Shown: positions 1 to 6,605 of the stretch, piece by piece
How positions within the stretch are numbered: the stretch's first letter is position 1
How the letters are laid out: every line of letters starts with the position of its first letter
Notes under the pieces: generated by a model
What the model was told of the DNA's origin: nothing
The model's database searches: none
The model's input: only the letters and a program-made list of their open reading frames with translations
Translations under genes and position numbers: made by a program
Source of the DNA: Atopobium sp.
Lineage (GTDB): Bacteria; Actinomycetota; Coriobacteriia; Coriobacteriales; Atopobiaceae
Direction: 5' to 3'
Assembly: GCA_015259105.1 (NCBI GenBank)
Contig: JABZGZ010000013.1
Span: 1 to 22,107 of the forward strand
Length of the DNA stretch: 22,107 bases

Positions 1-40
1 TACGTAAGTAGACGCCTCGAAACTTGCACGTAGTAGTGGA

Positions 41-1696
41 CTACTTCTTCTGGACGTACTTCAAGCAGTCAAGAGTGACAGCGGTCAGGATAATAACGCC
101 CGAGAAGACAAACTGAAGGTTGGTGTCGATACCAAGAATGGTCAGTGCATAAGTCAGTGCGGTGAAGATAAGAACACCCACGGTAACACCGGAGATCTTA
201 CCAATACCACCGGTGAACGAGACGCCACCAACAACGCAGGCTGCGATTGCGTCCATGTCCCAACCCTGGCCGTAAGCTGCGGAACCAGAGCCAACCATGC
301 GCATGGCCTCAAGCCAAGAGCCAAATCCATACAGAATACCAGCCATAACAAAGGCGCCAACCATAACTCTAAAGACTGAAATACCAGAAACAGCTGCTGC
401 CTCAGGGTTTCCACCTACGGCGTAGAGGTTCTTACCAAAGGTTGTCTTGTTCCAGATGAACCAAACAATAGCGATAGCTGCGATTGCCCACAAAATGATG
501 GATGGGAATTTGCCAATTCGTGGAATAACCATGTCTGGAATGGATGGCTCAATAGCGCCGAACGAAACACCCTTTGTTGCATAGGTAACAATACCAAAGA
601 TAATCAGCATGTTAGCCATGGTCGAGATGAATGGGTGCATCTTAAACTTAGCGGTAAAGAAGCCAGCGATACTGGTAAAGCAGGTGCACAGGACAATACA
701 AGTAACCAGAGCCATGATGATTCTGACAGGAATTGGAACACCAGTAAAATCAAATGTGATACCAAAGACCTGGCCAGTATTGATGCCCTGGTGCATGATG
801 ATGGTTGAAGCGGTCATGCCCATACCAACCATACGACCAATAGACAGGTCAGTACCGGTAAGCAGAATCAATCCAGCTACACCAAGAGCCAGGAACATTC
901 GAGGAGATGCCTGCTGAAGAATATTGATGACGTTGGAGTATGTCAGAAGCTGAGTACCCTTGACTGCTGGGGTGATGATACAAAGGGCAATAAATACCAG
1001 GAGAATAACAATGTACAGACCGTTCTGAAGCAAGAATGAACGGGTGTTAAAGGTGTACTTGTAGTTCTCCCACTTCTGAGCCTGAGACTCCAGTGGAGTG
1101 AACTTAGACATCCTGAGAAGGTCGATGAGGTGATACTCATGACTAAACGCATTGTGAGCGCGATCTTTGATGCGCTGAAGATCCTTCTGATAGTTGACCT
1201 TAGCATCAAACTGACGGTTCTTATAGACGTACTTCTCGTCCTTGATTTCCTGAGCATCAGAAGTCTTGCTGACAGCCTCTTCGTGCTCCTTCTTGAGGCG
1301 CTCAAGAGCAGCAGCGTAATTCTGCTTAGCCTGCTCCTTCTCAAGAGCACAGCTAGCCTTTACAGGCTCAAGATACTCGTTCTTGTAGTGCTCCTTGAGA
1401 TACGCTTCAGCCTCTGCAATAAGCTTAGAGACCTGAGCGCTGTTCTCGGACTCAACCTTCTTTGCAAGCTCCAGCTCAGCCTTGTAGCCATCGATAAGCG
1501 TGTTGCGCTCTTCTGCAGAGATAGACTTATCGCGCTTTGCAGACTCAATAGCGCTCAGTGTTGAAATTACCTTGTTGGTACCATTTGCGCGAAGCTCATC
1601 AATTTGAGCCTGAATGGAACCAATCTTCTGATCAATAGGCTTTAGCAGCTCTTTTTCCTGCTCGGCCGTCAGAACAGATCCACCTGTTTTTGGCAT
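41..1696 (-). CDS. mglC: Galactose/glucose ABC transporter permease MglC with long N-terminal coiled-coil extension
   Basis: Membrane subunit of a sugar importer of the MglC/RbsC family. The last ~330 residues match E. coli MglC in order: a first membrane helix at about residues 225-245 (LYIVILLVFIALCIITPAV), then LALGVAGLILLTGTDLSIGR, which corresponds to the family's GTDLSAGR loop, and several further hydrophobic helices to the C-terminus. E. coli MglC is about 336 aa; this protein is 551 aa because ~220 charged, Lys/Glu/Ala-rich, coiled-coil-like residues precede the first helix. They contain no signal peptide, so I infer they are cytoplasmic. I start at the ATG at 1696: GGAGAGG (1712-1706) is nine bases away, whereas an in-frame ATG at 1705 touches the ribosome site. 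The gap to mglA is 15 bases, so it is surely co-transcribed. No terminator is visible in the 40 bases after the stop. Confidence 0.9.
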   Translation of the reverse strand: MPKTGGSVLTAEQEKELLKPIDQKIGSIQAQIDELRANGTNKVISTLSAIESAKRDKSISAEERNTLIDGYKAELELAKKVESENSAQVSKLIAEAEAYLKEHYKNEYLEPVKASCALEKEQAKQNYAAALERLKKEHEEAVSKTSDAQEIKDEKYVYKNRQFDAKVNYQKDLQRIKDRAHNAFSHEYHLIDLLRMSKFTPLESQAQKWENYKYTFNTRSFLLQNGLYIVILLVFIALCIITPAVKGTQLLTYSNVINILQQASPRMFLALGVAGLILLTGTDLSIGRMVGMGMTASTIIMHQGINTGQVFGITFDFTGVPIPVRIIMALVTCIVLCTCFTSIAGFFTAKFKMHPFISTMANMLIIFGIVTYATKGVSFGAIEPSIPDMVIPRIGKFPSIILWAIAAIAIVWFIWNKTTFGKNLYAVGGNPEAAAVSGISVFRVMVGAFVMAGILYGFGSWLEAMRMVGSGSAAYGQGWDMDAIAACVVGGVSFTGGIGKISGVTVGVLIFTALTYALTILGIDTNLQFVFSGVIILTAVTLDCLKYVQKK

Positions 1697-1711
1697 TTGT
1701 ATCATCCTCTC

Positions 1712-3220
1712 CTACAGGTACTTTGCGCTGAGGCGCAGGAGTTCTTCTTGATTTGTCTCGTTGGTATTTACGATGCCCGAGAGTCTGCCGTTGGACATAA
1801 CGCCAATACGGTTGGTAATTCCCAAAATCTCTGGCATCTCCGAAGAGACTACGATAATAGTGGTACCGCTCTTAGCCATATCAATAATGAGCTGGTAGAT
1901 CTCATATTTAGCACCAACATCAATACCACGAGTAGGCTCGTCCATCAGGAAAACCTGTGGATAGCGCTCGAGCCATTTACCAAAAATGACCTTCTGCTGG
2001 TTGCCGCCAGAAAGGCTTGAAATCAAGTCTGATGGACCCTGAGCCTTGGTGTTCATAACCTTGAGCTCGTTAACGGTAGCCTTAGTCATCTTAGGATCAG
2101 AAAGGATTGGACCAGACTTGTACTGGTTCAAGTTTGCAATGGTTGTGTTAAACGTCAAATCGCCCTTAAGGAATAGGCCGTTTGCTTTACGCTCCTCGGT
2201 AATCATGGCAAAGCCGTGATCCATTGCCTCTGCAGCTGTCGAGAAGTTCATAAGGTGTCCGTTGACGTAGACACGACCTGCTGCTCTGGTTCTTACACCA
2301 AAGATTGTCTCGAGAAGCTCAGTTCTACCAGCGCCGACAAGACCATACAGTCCAAAGATCTCACCCTTCTTTACGTCGAAGGTGACGTCTTGCAGGTATG
2401 GCTCGTATTTAGTTGAAAGGTGCTGAATAGAAAGATACGTCTTACCAGGTGTGTTAGTAACATCTGGGAAGCGGTTCTCAAGCGAGCGGCCGACCATTGC
2501 CGAGATAAGCTCATTCATGTTGGTCTCATTTGAGCGCTTGGTCATAACAAGCTTACCGTCACGAAGAACTGAAATGTCGTCGCAAATCTCAAAAATCTCA
2601 TCCATCTTGTGAGAGATATAGACCAAAGAAATTCCCTGCTCTTTGAGCATATGAATCATCTCAAAGAGTTTCTCGACCTCTTGAGTCATAAGCGAAGAAG
2701 TAGGCTCATCAAGAACAATAATCTTAGCGTTGTAAGAAATTGCTTTTGCAATCTCGCACATCTGACGCTGAGATACTGACATGTTCTTCATAGGCTGTGT
2801 CAGATCCACAGTCATACCAAGACGCCTGAAGAGCTCATTAGCTTCTTTTTTCATGCGTCCCTCGTCGACAACTCCCATTGCATTAACGGGATAGCGACCA
2901 AGGAACAAGTTATCTACAACATTTCTATCGAGGCACTGGTTGAGCTCCTGGTGAACCATTGCGACACCATTCTCAAGTGCGTCTTTTGGTCCGGAGAAAT
3001 TAACCTCTTTGCCGTCAAGAAATATCTTGCCTTCATCTTTTTGATACGTACCAAACAGGCACTTCATCATGGTAGATTTGCCTGCGCCGTTCTCTCCCAT
3101 AAGACCCATAACGGTTCCACGGCGTACGTTCATTGAAATATGATCCAGAACACGGTTGCGTCCAAAGGACTTGCTCATTCCATCAATAGTTAGAACGATA
3201 TCGTTTTCTGTATCTGCCAT
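1712..3220 (-). CDS. mglA: Galactose/glucose ABC transporter ATP-binding protein MglA
   Basis: Tandem ATPase that powers sugar import with MglB and MglC, at the cytoplasmic face of the membrane. It is 502 aa, the usual size for MglA/RbsA. The first nucleotide-binding domain has Walker A GENGAGKST (about residues 42-50), signature SVSQRQMCEIAKA and Walker B KIIVLDEPTSSL. The second has the degenerate Walker A GLVGAGRTE typical of this family, signature SLSGGNQQKV and Walker B VFLMDEPTRGIDVG. The ATG is preceded by AAGGGGTG about seven bases away. It lies between mglB and mglC in the same orientation. A strong stem-loop sits in the gap after mglB, which probably lowers mglA and mglC expression relative to mglB. 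The exact sugar cannot be read from this subunit. Confidence 0.95.
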   Translation of the reverse strand: MADTENDIVLTIDGMSKSFGRNRVLDHISMNVRRGTVMGLMGENGAGKSTMMKCLFGTYQKDEGKIFLDGKEVNFSGPKDALENGVAMVHQELNQCLDRNVVDNLFLGRYPVNAMGVVDEGRMKKEANELFRRLGMTVDLTQPMKNMSVSQRQMCEIAKAISYNAKIIVLDEPTSSLMTQEVEKLFEMIHMLKEQGISLVYISHKMDEIFEICDDISVLRDGKLVMTKRSNETNMNELISAMVGRSLENRFPDVTNTPGKTYLSIQHLSTKYEPYLQDVTFDVKKGEIFGLYGLVGAGRTELLETIFGVRTRAAGRVYVNGHLMNFSTAAEAMDHGFAMITEERKANGLFLKGDLTFNTTIANLNQYKSGPILSDPKMTKATVNELKVMNTKAQGPSDLISSLSGGNQQKVIFGKWLERYPQVFLMDEPTRGIDVGAKYEIYQLIIDMAKSGTTIIVVSSEMPEILGITNRIGVMSNGRLSGIVNTNETNQEELLRLSAKYL

Positions 3221-3267
3221 GTAATCACCCCTTATCTCGCTAAGTTATTGCGCTTATTCGCGAGAAC

Positions 3268-3298
3268 ACCGGAGGAGAGCAGGTGTCTCCCCTCCGGT
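3268..3298 (-). promoter_or_regulatory. Stem-loop between mglB and mglA
   Basis: On the transcribed strand ACCGGAGGGGAG, a seven-base loop and CTCTCCTCCGGT form a 12-bp stem with one G-U pair. No T-run follows, so it is not a classical terminator. Binding-protein genes of ABC operons are often followed by such a structure, which protects the upstream mRNA and trims read-through. That is the role I infer here. Confidence 0.7.
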
Positions 3299-3324
3299 AT
3301 TGTTTAGTGCTATCGACTACTTAA

Positions 3325-4608
3325 TTACTTAAGCAGCTGGGTATAGGAAGAACCGTTGTCGGTCTTAACCATGTTGAATGCAAATGCATCGTACTCGTCA
3401 GGGTTGCCAAGACGGTTGGTAATGTTGGACTCAGTCTGGCCATCGCCTGCGATGAACTCAACGTTGAGGTTGAGCAGTGGAGCATACTTCTTGAGCAGTG
3501 GAACATAGGTTGAACCAAGGAAGTTGTCGCCAGAGTTGTAGGTGTTGAGCCAAACCTTCTTCTCTGGGTGCTTGTCTGCGCTCAGCTGCTTAGAAGCCTC
3601 TGGATAGGTAGTGGTTGCGTCAAGGTTGTCCTTGTAGTTCTCAGCGGTAACTGCAAGGTTGAGAGCGTAGTAAGAACGCTGCTCTGCAACATACTTGTAG
3701 TCCTTGGAGTCAATCTTGTTGCCAGCGTCGTCTGCGGACTCAATGCCGGTGTTGATGTCAGCGCCGTCAAGAGCGTTGCGGAGCAGACGAAGAGTCAGGT
3801 AAGCCTGAACATCTGGGTGCTGGGAAATGGTGCCTGCATAGCCGTCAGCAATAGCTGCAACTGCGTCAGAGTTAGCGTCGTAACCAAAGGTTGGGACCTT
3901 CTGAGCCTTTGACCATGCGTTGAAGATGGACATACCCATACCGTCGTTGTTGGAAACAACAACATCAATCTGATCGCCGAAGGAAGAAGACCAAGCAGCA
4001 ATTGCGTTACCAGCGGTTGCAGCATCCCATGTTGCACCAGCGGTGTTCTTCATCTCCTGAGAAGCAAGCTCACGGATGGTGTAGGACTTGCCGCCAACCT
4101 CAAGCTTACCGTCCTGAACAACAGAAGCGGAGCCGTCAGTGTTGGTACCTACTGGATCAGAAATAATCTTGCCGTCCTTCTCAACGCCAGTACCAAGTGC
4201 CTTACGGACACCACGAGTACGAGCGATAGAGTCGTTGTGACCAATGTCACCAATTGCAAGAACGTAACCAATGATGCCATCTTTGTTACGATCAAGCTCA
4301 GCTGCGTGAGCCTTGATGTAATCAAGAACCATCTGGCCCTGGAGCTCTGCGCCCTGAACTGCATCAAAGCCAACGTAATAGGTGTCCTTGTTGAAGTTAA
4401 GGGTGTTGGTATCAAGCTCACCGGTTGAGCTGTTAGAAGGCTGACGGTTGAAGAAGACAACAGGCTTATCCTTGTTCTCTACCTTTGCACCTTTAGCGCC
4501 TTCCTCTTTTTTCTCGCTAGGTGCGCAAGCTGCAAGAACGCTAGATCCACCAACGCTAAGAACGCCTAGACCACAGAACTTTAGAAAACTGCGACGAGAC
4601 ACATCCAT
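3325..4608 (-). CDS. mglB: Galactose/glucose-binding lipoprotein MglB, apparently circularly permuted
   Basis: Sugar-binding subunit of the importer, anchored outside the membrane. Numbering from the ATG at 4608 gives 427 aa, against ~310 for mature E. coli MglB. Residues 4-10 are SRRSFLK, a Tat motif, and LAAC with Cys28 is a lipobox. The mature part opens with PVVFFNRQPS (Asn54), normally about residue 85 of mature MglB. There follow GHNDSIAR (His124, Asp126, Arg130), TWD (Trp194), SNND (Asn221) and FGYD (Asp244), all equivalents of E. coli ligand contacts. After the normal C-terminus (~329) and a linker, residues ~352-427 match the N-terminal segment of MglB, with DNF at 361-363 equal to Asp14 and Phe16. 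E. coli Asn256 is replaced by Gln. The Ca loop is partly kept (DRNKDG). There is also a ~35-residue insert near 140-185. I chose ATG 4608 because AGAAAGG lies eight bases upstream; ATG 4626 has no ribosome site. Confidence 0.9.
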   Translation of the reverse strand: MDVSRRSFLKFCGLGVLSVGGSSVLAACAPSEKKEEGAKGAKVENKDKPVVFFNRQPSNSSTGELDTNTLNFNKDTYYVGFDAVQGAELQGQMVLDYIKAHAAELDRNKDGIIGYVLAIGDIGHNDSIARTRGVRKALGTGVEKDGKIISDPVGTNTDGSASVVQDGKLEVGGKSYTIRELASQEMKNTAGATWDAATAGNAIAAWSSSFGDQIDVVVSNNDGMGMSIFNAWSKAQKVPTFGYDANSDAVAAIADGYAGTISQHPDVQAYLTLRLLRNALDGADINTGIESADDAGNKIDSKDYKYVAEQRSYYALNLAVTAENYKDNLDATTTYPEASKQLSADKHPEKKVWLNTYNSGDNFLGSTYVPLLKKYAPLLNLNVEFIAGDGQTESNITNRLGNPDEYDAFAFNMVKTDNGSSYTQLLK

Positions 4609-4616
4609 AGTAGTGA

Positions 4617-4623
4617 CCTTTCT
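4617..4623 (-). promoter_or_regulatory. Ribosome binding site deciding the mglB start
   Basis: AGAAAGG lies eight bases before the ATG at 4608. The alternative in-frame ATG at 4626 is preceded only by GCATAACAA, which is the end of a hairpin and not a ribosome site. Confidence 0.65.
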
Positions 4624-4627
4624 CATT

Positions 4628-4648
4628 TGTTATGCCTTTTGCATAACA
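4628..4648. promoter_or_regulatory. Inverted repeat just upstream of the mglB ribosome site
   Basis: TGTTATGC, five bases, GCATAACA: a perfect 8-bp inverted repeat ending five bases before the mglB ribosome site. It lies in the mglB leader as I place the promoter. It could be an mRNA 5' hairpin or a second operator; its GTTATG core is also present at the proposed -10 element. The role is inferred only. Confidence 0.5.
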
Positions 4649-4718
4649 CTGACCTTAATGAGTACGTTAACAAATCTCATCACAGCTCTTTGTGAGATGT
4701 CGCTCAACGGTTGTAGAA

Positions 4719-4755
4719 ATACCGTAAGCGTTATGTTTTGTACCTTTTACGGTAT
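4719..4755. promoter_or_regulatory. Candidate operator of the mgl operon
   Basis: ATACCGTAA (4719-4727) and TTACGGTAT (4747-4755) are perfect 9-bp inverted half-sites, 19 bases apart. They bracket the proposed -10 box of the mglB promoter, and one half-site overlaps the -35 box. This geometry suits a dimeric repressor or activator. The left half-site runs into GTAAGCGTTA, which resembles the core of LacI/GalR-family operators. No regulator gene is present in the window. Confidence 0.5.
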
Positions 4756-4758
4756 CAA
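4730..4758 (-). promoter_or_regulatory. Candidate promoter of mglBAC
   Basis: TTGATA (4758-4753) and CATAAC (4735-4730) are separated by exactly 17 bases on the minus strand, a sigma-70-type arrangement with a good -35 and a weak -10. The weak -10 and the overlapping inverted repeat suggest regulated expression. The predicted leader is about 115 bases. Confidence 0.45.
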
Positions 4759-4859
4759 TTTTGAAGTTTTTGAGGATAAATAAAGAAAAAGCGGTCAAAT
4801 GGCCAAGTTATCGAGAAAATCGTCCGCTTCAAATCTGTGAATAAAAATCTGCCTAATGC

Positions 4860-4883
4860 AAGAAAAGCAGGACAGCTTTTCTT
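4860..4883. repeat. AT-rich inverted repeat downstream of the tRNA terminator
   Basis: AAGAAAAGC, a six-base loop AGGACA and GCTTTTCTT form a perfect 9-bp stem. It directly follows the tRNA-Asn terminator in the direction of transcription. It may act as a back-up hairpin or 3'-end stabiliser; no T-run of note follows. Confidence 0.5.
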
Positions 4884-4885
4884 AC

Positions 4886-4913
4886 AAAAAAAGACCAGGC
4901 ATTGCCTGGTCTT
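4886..4913 (-). terminator. Intrinsic terminator after tRNA-Asn
   Basis: On the minus strand AAGACCAGGC, loop AAT and GCCTGGTCTT make a perfect 10-bp stem followed by an uninterrupted run of seven T (the last two overlap the stem). It lies eight bases past the CCA end of the tRNA and closes that transcript before the mgl promoter. Confidence 0.9.
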
Positions 4914-4921
4914 GAAAATTC

Positions 4922-4996
4922 TGGCTCCCCGAGCAGGATTTGAACCTGCGACACGCTGATTAACAGTCAGCTGCGCTACCGCTGCGCCATCGGGGA
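4922..4996 (-). tRNA. tRNA-Asn (anticodon GTT)
   Basis: Read on the minus strand, this 75-base segment folds as a complete tRNA. The acceptor arms TCCCCGA and TCGGGGA pair over 7 bp, the anticodon arm is CTGAC-TGTTAAT-CAG with anticodon GTT, the T arm contains GGTTCAAATCC, the discriminator is G and CCA is encoded. It has its own promoter and terminator, so it can be made as a single-gene transcript between sigA and the mgl operon. Confidence 0.97.
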
Positions 4997-5022
4997 ATAT
5001 GTGTGCTTCTCAGCGGTGTTTA

Positions 5023-5051
5023 AGTATAGAGAGACATTCCAAACCATGCAA
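5023..5051 (-). promoter_or_regulatory. Candidate promoter of tRNA-Asn
   Basis: TTGCAT (5051-5046) and TATACT (5028-5023) are separated by 17 bases on the minus strand. The predicted start is about 20 bases before the mature tRNA 5' end. A TTG-type -35 with a near-consensus -10 fits a constitutive stable-RNA promoter. Confidence 0.6.
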
Positions 5052-5117
5052 GCATTTTTTAGAAAAAATTTAGTCAAATTCTTCTTGCACAATCTCTTGC
5101 ATACCTAAACCAAGAAG

Positions 5118-6485
5118 CTACTCCTCCATATAGTCCTTAAGACGGCCGGACCTAGAAGGATGACGAAGCTTTGCCAAGGTCTTGGACTCAATCTGGCGAA
5201 TACGCTCGCGCGTAACTCCAAACTCCTTGCCTACCTCTTCAAGGGTGCGAGGGTGGCCATCCTCAAGACCAAAGCGGAACTTAATAACCTTACGCTCACG
5301 ATCAGCAAGGCCGTCAAGAACCTGCTCAAGCTGCTCACGAAGCATTGAATCAGAAGCTGCATCTGGTGGAGCAACAGCTGAAGAGTCCTCAATAAAGTCT
5401 CCAAGCTGTGAATCTTCTTCTTCACCAATAGGTGTCTCAAGAGAGACAGGCTCCTGGCTAATCTTCTGAATCTCGCGAACGCGATCAGGAGACATACCCA
5501 TTTCTGCGCCAATCTCTTCTGGGGTAGGATCTCTACCAAGATCTTGCAGAAGCTGACGCTGAACACGGATCAGCTTGTTGATTGTCTCTACCATGTGGAC
5601 AGGAATACGAATGGTACGTGCCTGGTCTGCAATAGCGCGAGTAATTGCCTGACGGATCCACCAGGTAGCATACGTTGAGAACTTAAAGCCCTTGGTGTAA
5701 TCGAACTTCTCGACAGCGCGAATAAGGCCCAGGTTACCTTCCTGGATAAGGTCAAGGAACAGCATACCGCGGCCAACATAGCGCTTTGCAATTGAGACAA
5801 CAAGACGAAGGTTTGCAGAAATAAGCTGCTGCTTAGCATCAAGTCCTACAGACTCAATACGCATAAGGCGGCGCTGCTCTGCGCGGTTAAGCTCGATGAG
5901 GCCATCCTCAAAGTCCTCCAGCTTCTGAGAAGCTGCAGTACCTGCCTCAATCTTCATAGCAAGGTGAACCTCTTCTGATGCAGTAAGCAGGTCAACCTTA
6001 CCAATCTCTTTAAGATACATGCGGACAGGATCGCCGGTAAGCATAACCGTAGTGGTATCTGAACGGCGAGCACGAGCGCGAGAAGAACGTTTTGGCTTGG
6101 AGACTTTTGCCTTAGAAACAGAGCGGAGAGCCTCTTTGACCTCGCGAGCCTCATTTACGGCATCAAAATCTTCATCATCTTCATCTTCAAAATCAGATGA
6201 ATCATCCAAGTCATCATCGGATGAAAAATCATCCTCTACGGCGTCATCTTCAATGGCGAAAGAAACGGTTGCTTCAGATGCGGTAGTAATCTCTACACCT
6301 TTAACGCGCAGCGAATCGTACAGATCAGAAAGCTCATCATCGTTAACGTCAACGTCACGAATGGCAACCTGAATATCGTCTTCGCTGATACTACCGTTAG
6401 ACTTTGAAGAACTTACCAGATCATCAACAATTTTAGTAAGCTCATCTGAGAGTTTGACCTCTTCATTTGCCTTTTTTGCAGCCAC
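5118..6485 (-). CDS. sigA: Primary RNA polymerase sigma factor SigA/RpoD
   Basis: Housekeeping sigma-70 factor that directs RNA polymerase to most promoters. At 455 aa it has a region 1.1-like segment (about 10-75), a very acidic stretch (79-108), a basic patch (125-142), region 1.2 (GDPVRMYLKEIG, from 150), region 2 (about 220-292, with DLIQEGNLGLIRAVEKFDY and STYATWWIRQAI), region 3, and region 4 ending in EVGKEFGVTRERIRQIES and LRHPSRSGRLKDYMEE. These are diagnostic of a primary rather than alternative sigma factor. The start is GTG at 6485 with AAAGGA five bases away. It follows dnaG, echoing the macromolecular-synthesis operon of other bacteria, but across a structured 120-base gap with a possible promoter of its own. 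I see no GC-rich terminator between sigA and the tRNA. Confidence 0.97.
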   Translation of the reverse strand: MAAKKANEEVKLSDELTKIVDDLVSSSKSNGSISEDDIQVAIRDVDVNDDELSDLYDSLRVKGVEITTASEATVSFAIEDDAVEDDFSSDDDLDDSSDFEDEDDEDFDAVNEAREVKEALRSVSKAKVSKPKRSSRARARRSDTTTVMLTGDPVRMYLKEIGKVDLLTASEEVHLAMKIEAGTAASQKLEDFEDGLIELNRAEQRRLMRIESVGLDAKQQLISANLRLVVSIAKRYVGRGMLFLDLIQEGNLGLIRAVEKFDYTKGFKFSTYATWWIRQAITRAIADQARTIRIPVHMVETINKLIRVQRQLLQDLGRDPTPEEIGAEMGMSPDRVREIQKISQEPVSLETPIGEEEDSQLGDFIEDSSAVAPPDAASDSMLREQLEQVLDGLADRERKVIKFRFGLEDGHPRTLEEVGKEFGVTRERIRQIESKTLAKLRHPSRSGRLKDYMEE

Positions 6486-6515
6486 AAATATCCTTTCGAT
6501 AGATTAGCGCAAATC

Positions 6516-6546
6516 TTTATACCCAAAAGTTTCTCTACCTAATCAA
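6516..6546 (-). promoter_or_regulatory. Candidate promoter of sigA
   Basis: TTGATT (6546-6541) and TATAAA (6521-6516) on the minus strand lie 19 bases apart, slightly long for a sigma-70 promoter. It lies downstream of the dnaG-end hairpins, so it could give sigA expression independent of the long upstream operon. Confidence 0.35.
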
Positions 6547-6548
6547 AC

Positions 6549-6602
6549 TACTCATTTTAATTTATAAAAAATTGGATGAGTAGCATCCTCATAAAATGAG
6601 TA
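6549..6602 (-). terminator. Structured dnaG-sigA spacer: weak terminator or attenuator with alternative hairpins
   Basis: On the minus strand GGATG-CTACT-CATCC (6588-6574) is followed by AA and six T, a weak intrinsic terminator shape. Overlapping it is an 11-bp inverted repeat, TAAAATGAGTA (6592-6602) with TACTCATTTTA (6549-6559), and an 8-bp one, ATGAGTAG (6576-6583) with CTACTCAT (6548-6555). These pairings exclude one another. The gap therefore looks like a partial terminator or RNA processing point that adjusts sigA relative to dnaG. Confidence 0.5.
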
Positions 6603-6605
6603 TTT

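Larger units (their letters stand above)
4609..4921. other. Intergenic region between tRNA-Asn and mglB
   Basis: This 313-base stretch without a gene holds, in transcription order, the tRNA terminator (4913-4886), a second AT-rich hairpin (4883-4860), about 100 bases with no clear element, the candidate mgl promoter and operator (4758-4719), a small TCACA-N6-TGTGA repeat (4680-4695), and the leader hairpin and ribosome site of mglB. No small ORF with a ribosome site was convincing. Confidence 0.7.

Noticed and set aside
1..40. Terminator after mglC
   Set aside because: Only a 5-bp GTAGT/ACTAC pairing around the stop is visible, with no T-run; any true terminator lies outside the window.
4680..4695. 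CRP-like site TCACA-N6-TGTGA upstream of mglB
   Set aside because: The half-sites are in the inverse order of the CRP consensus TGTGA-N6-TCACA, and CRP control is not expected in this type of organism.
4653..4703. Second possible mgl promoter TTGAGC-N17-TGTGAT on the minus strand
   Set aside because: The -10 is poor and the operator-bracketed promoter upstream is better placed; it cannot be excluded without start-site mapping.
4922..4996. tRNA-Asn as an integration site with an adjacent mobile element
   Set aside because: tRNA genes are common attachment sites, but no integrase, repeated tRNA end or composition change is seen; an mgl operon with its own promoter follows.
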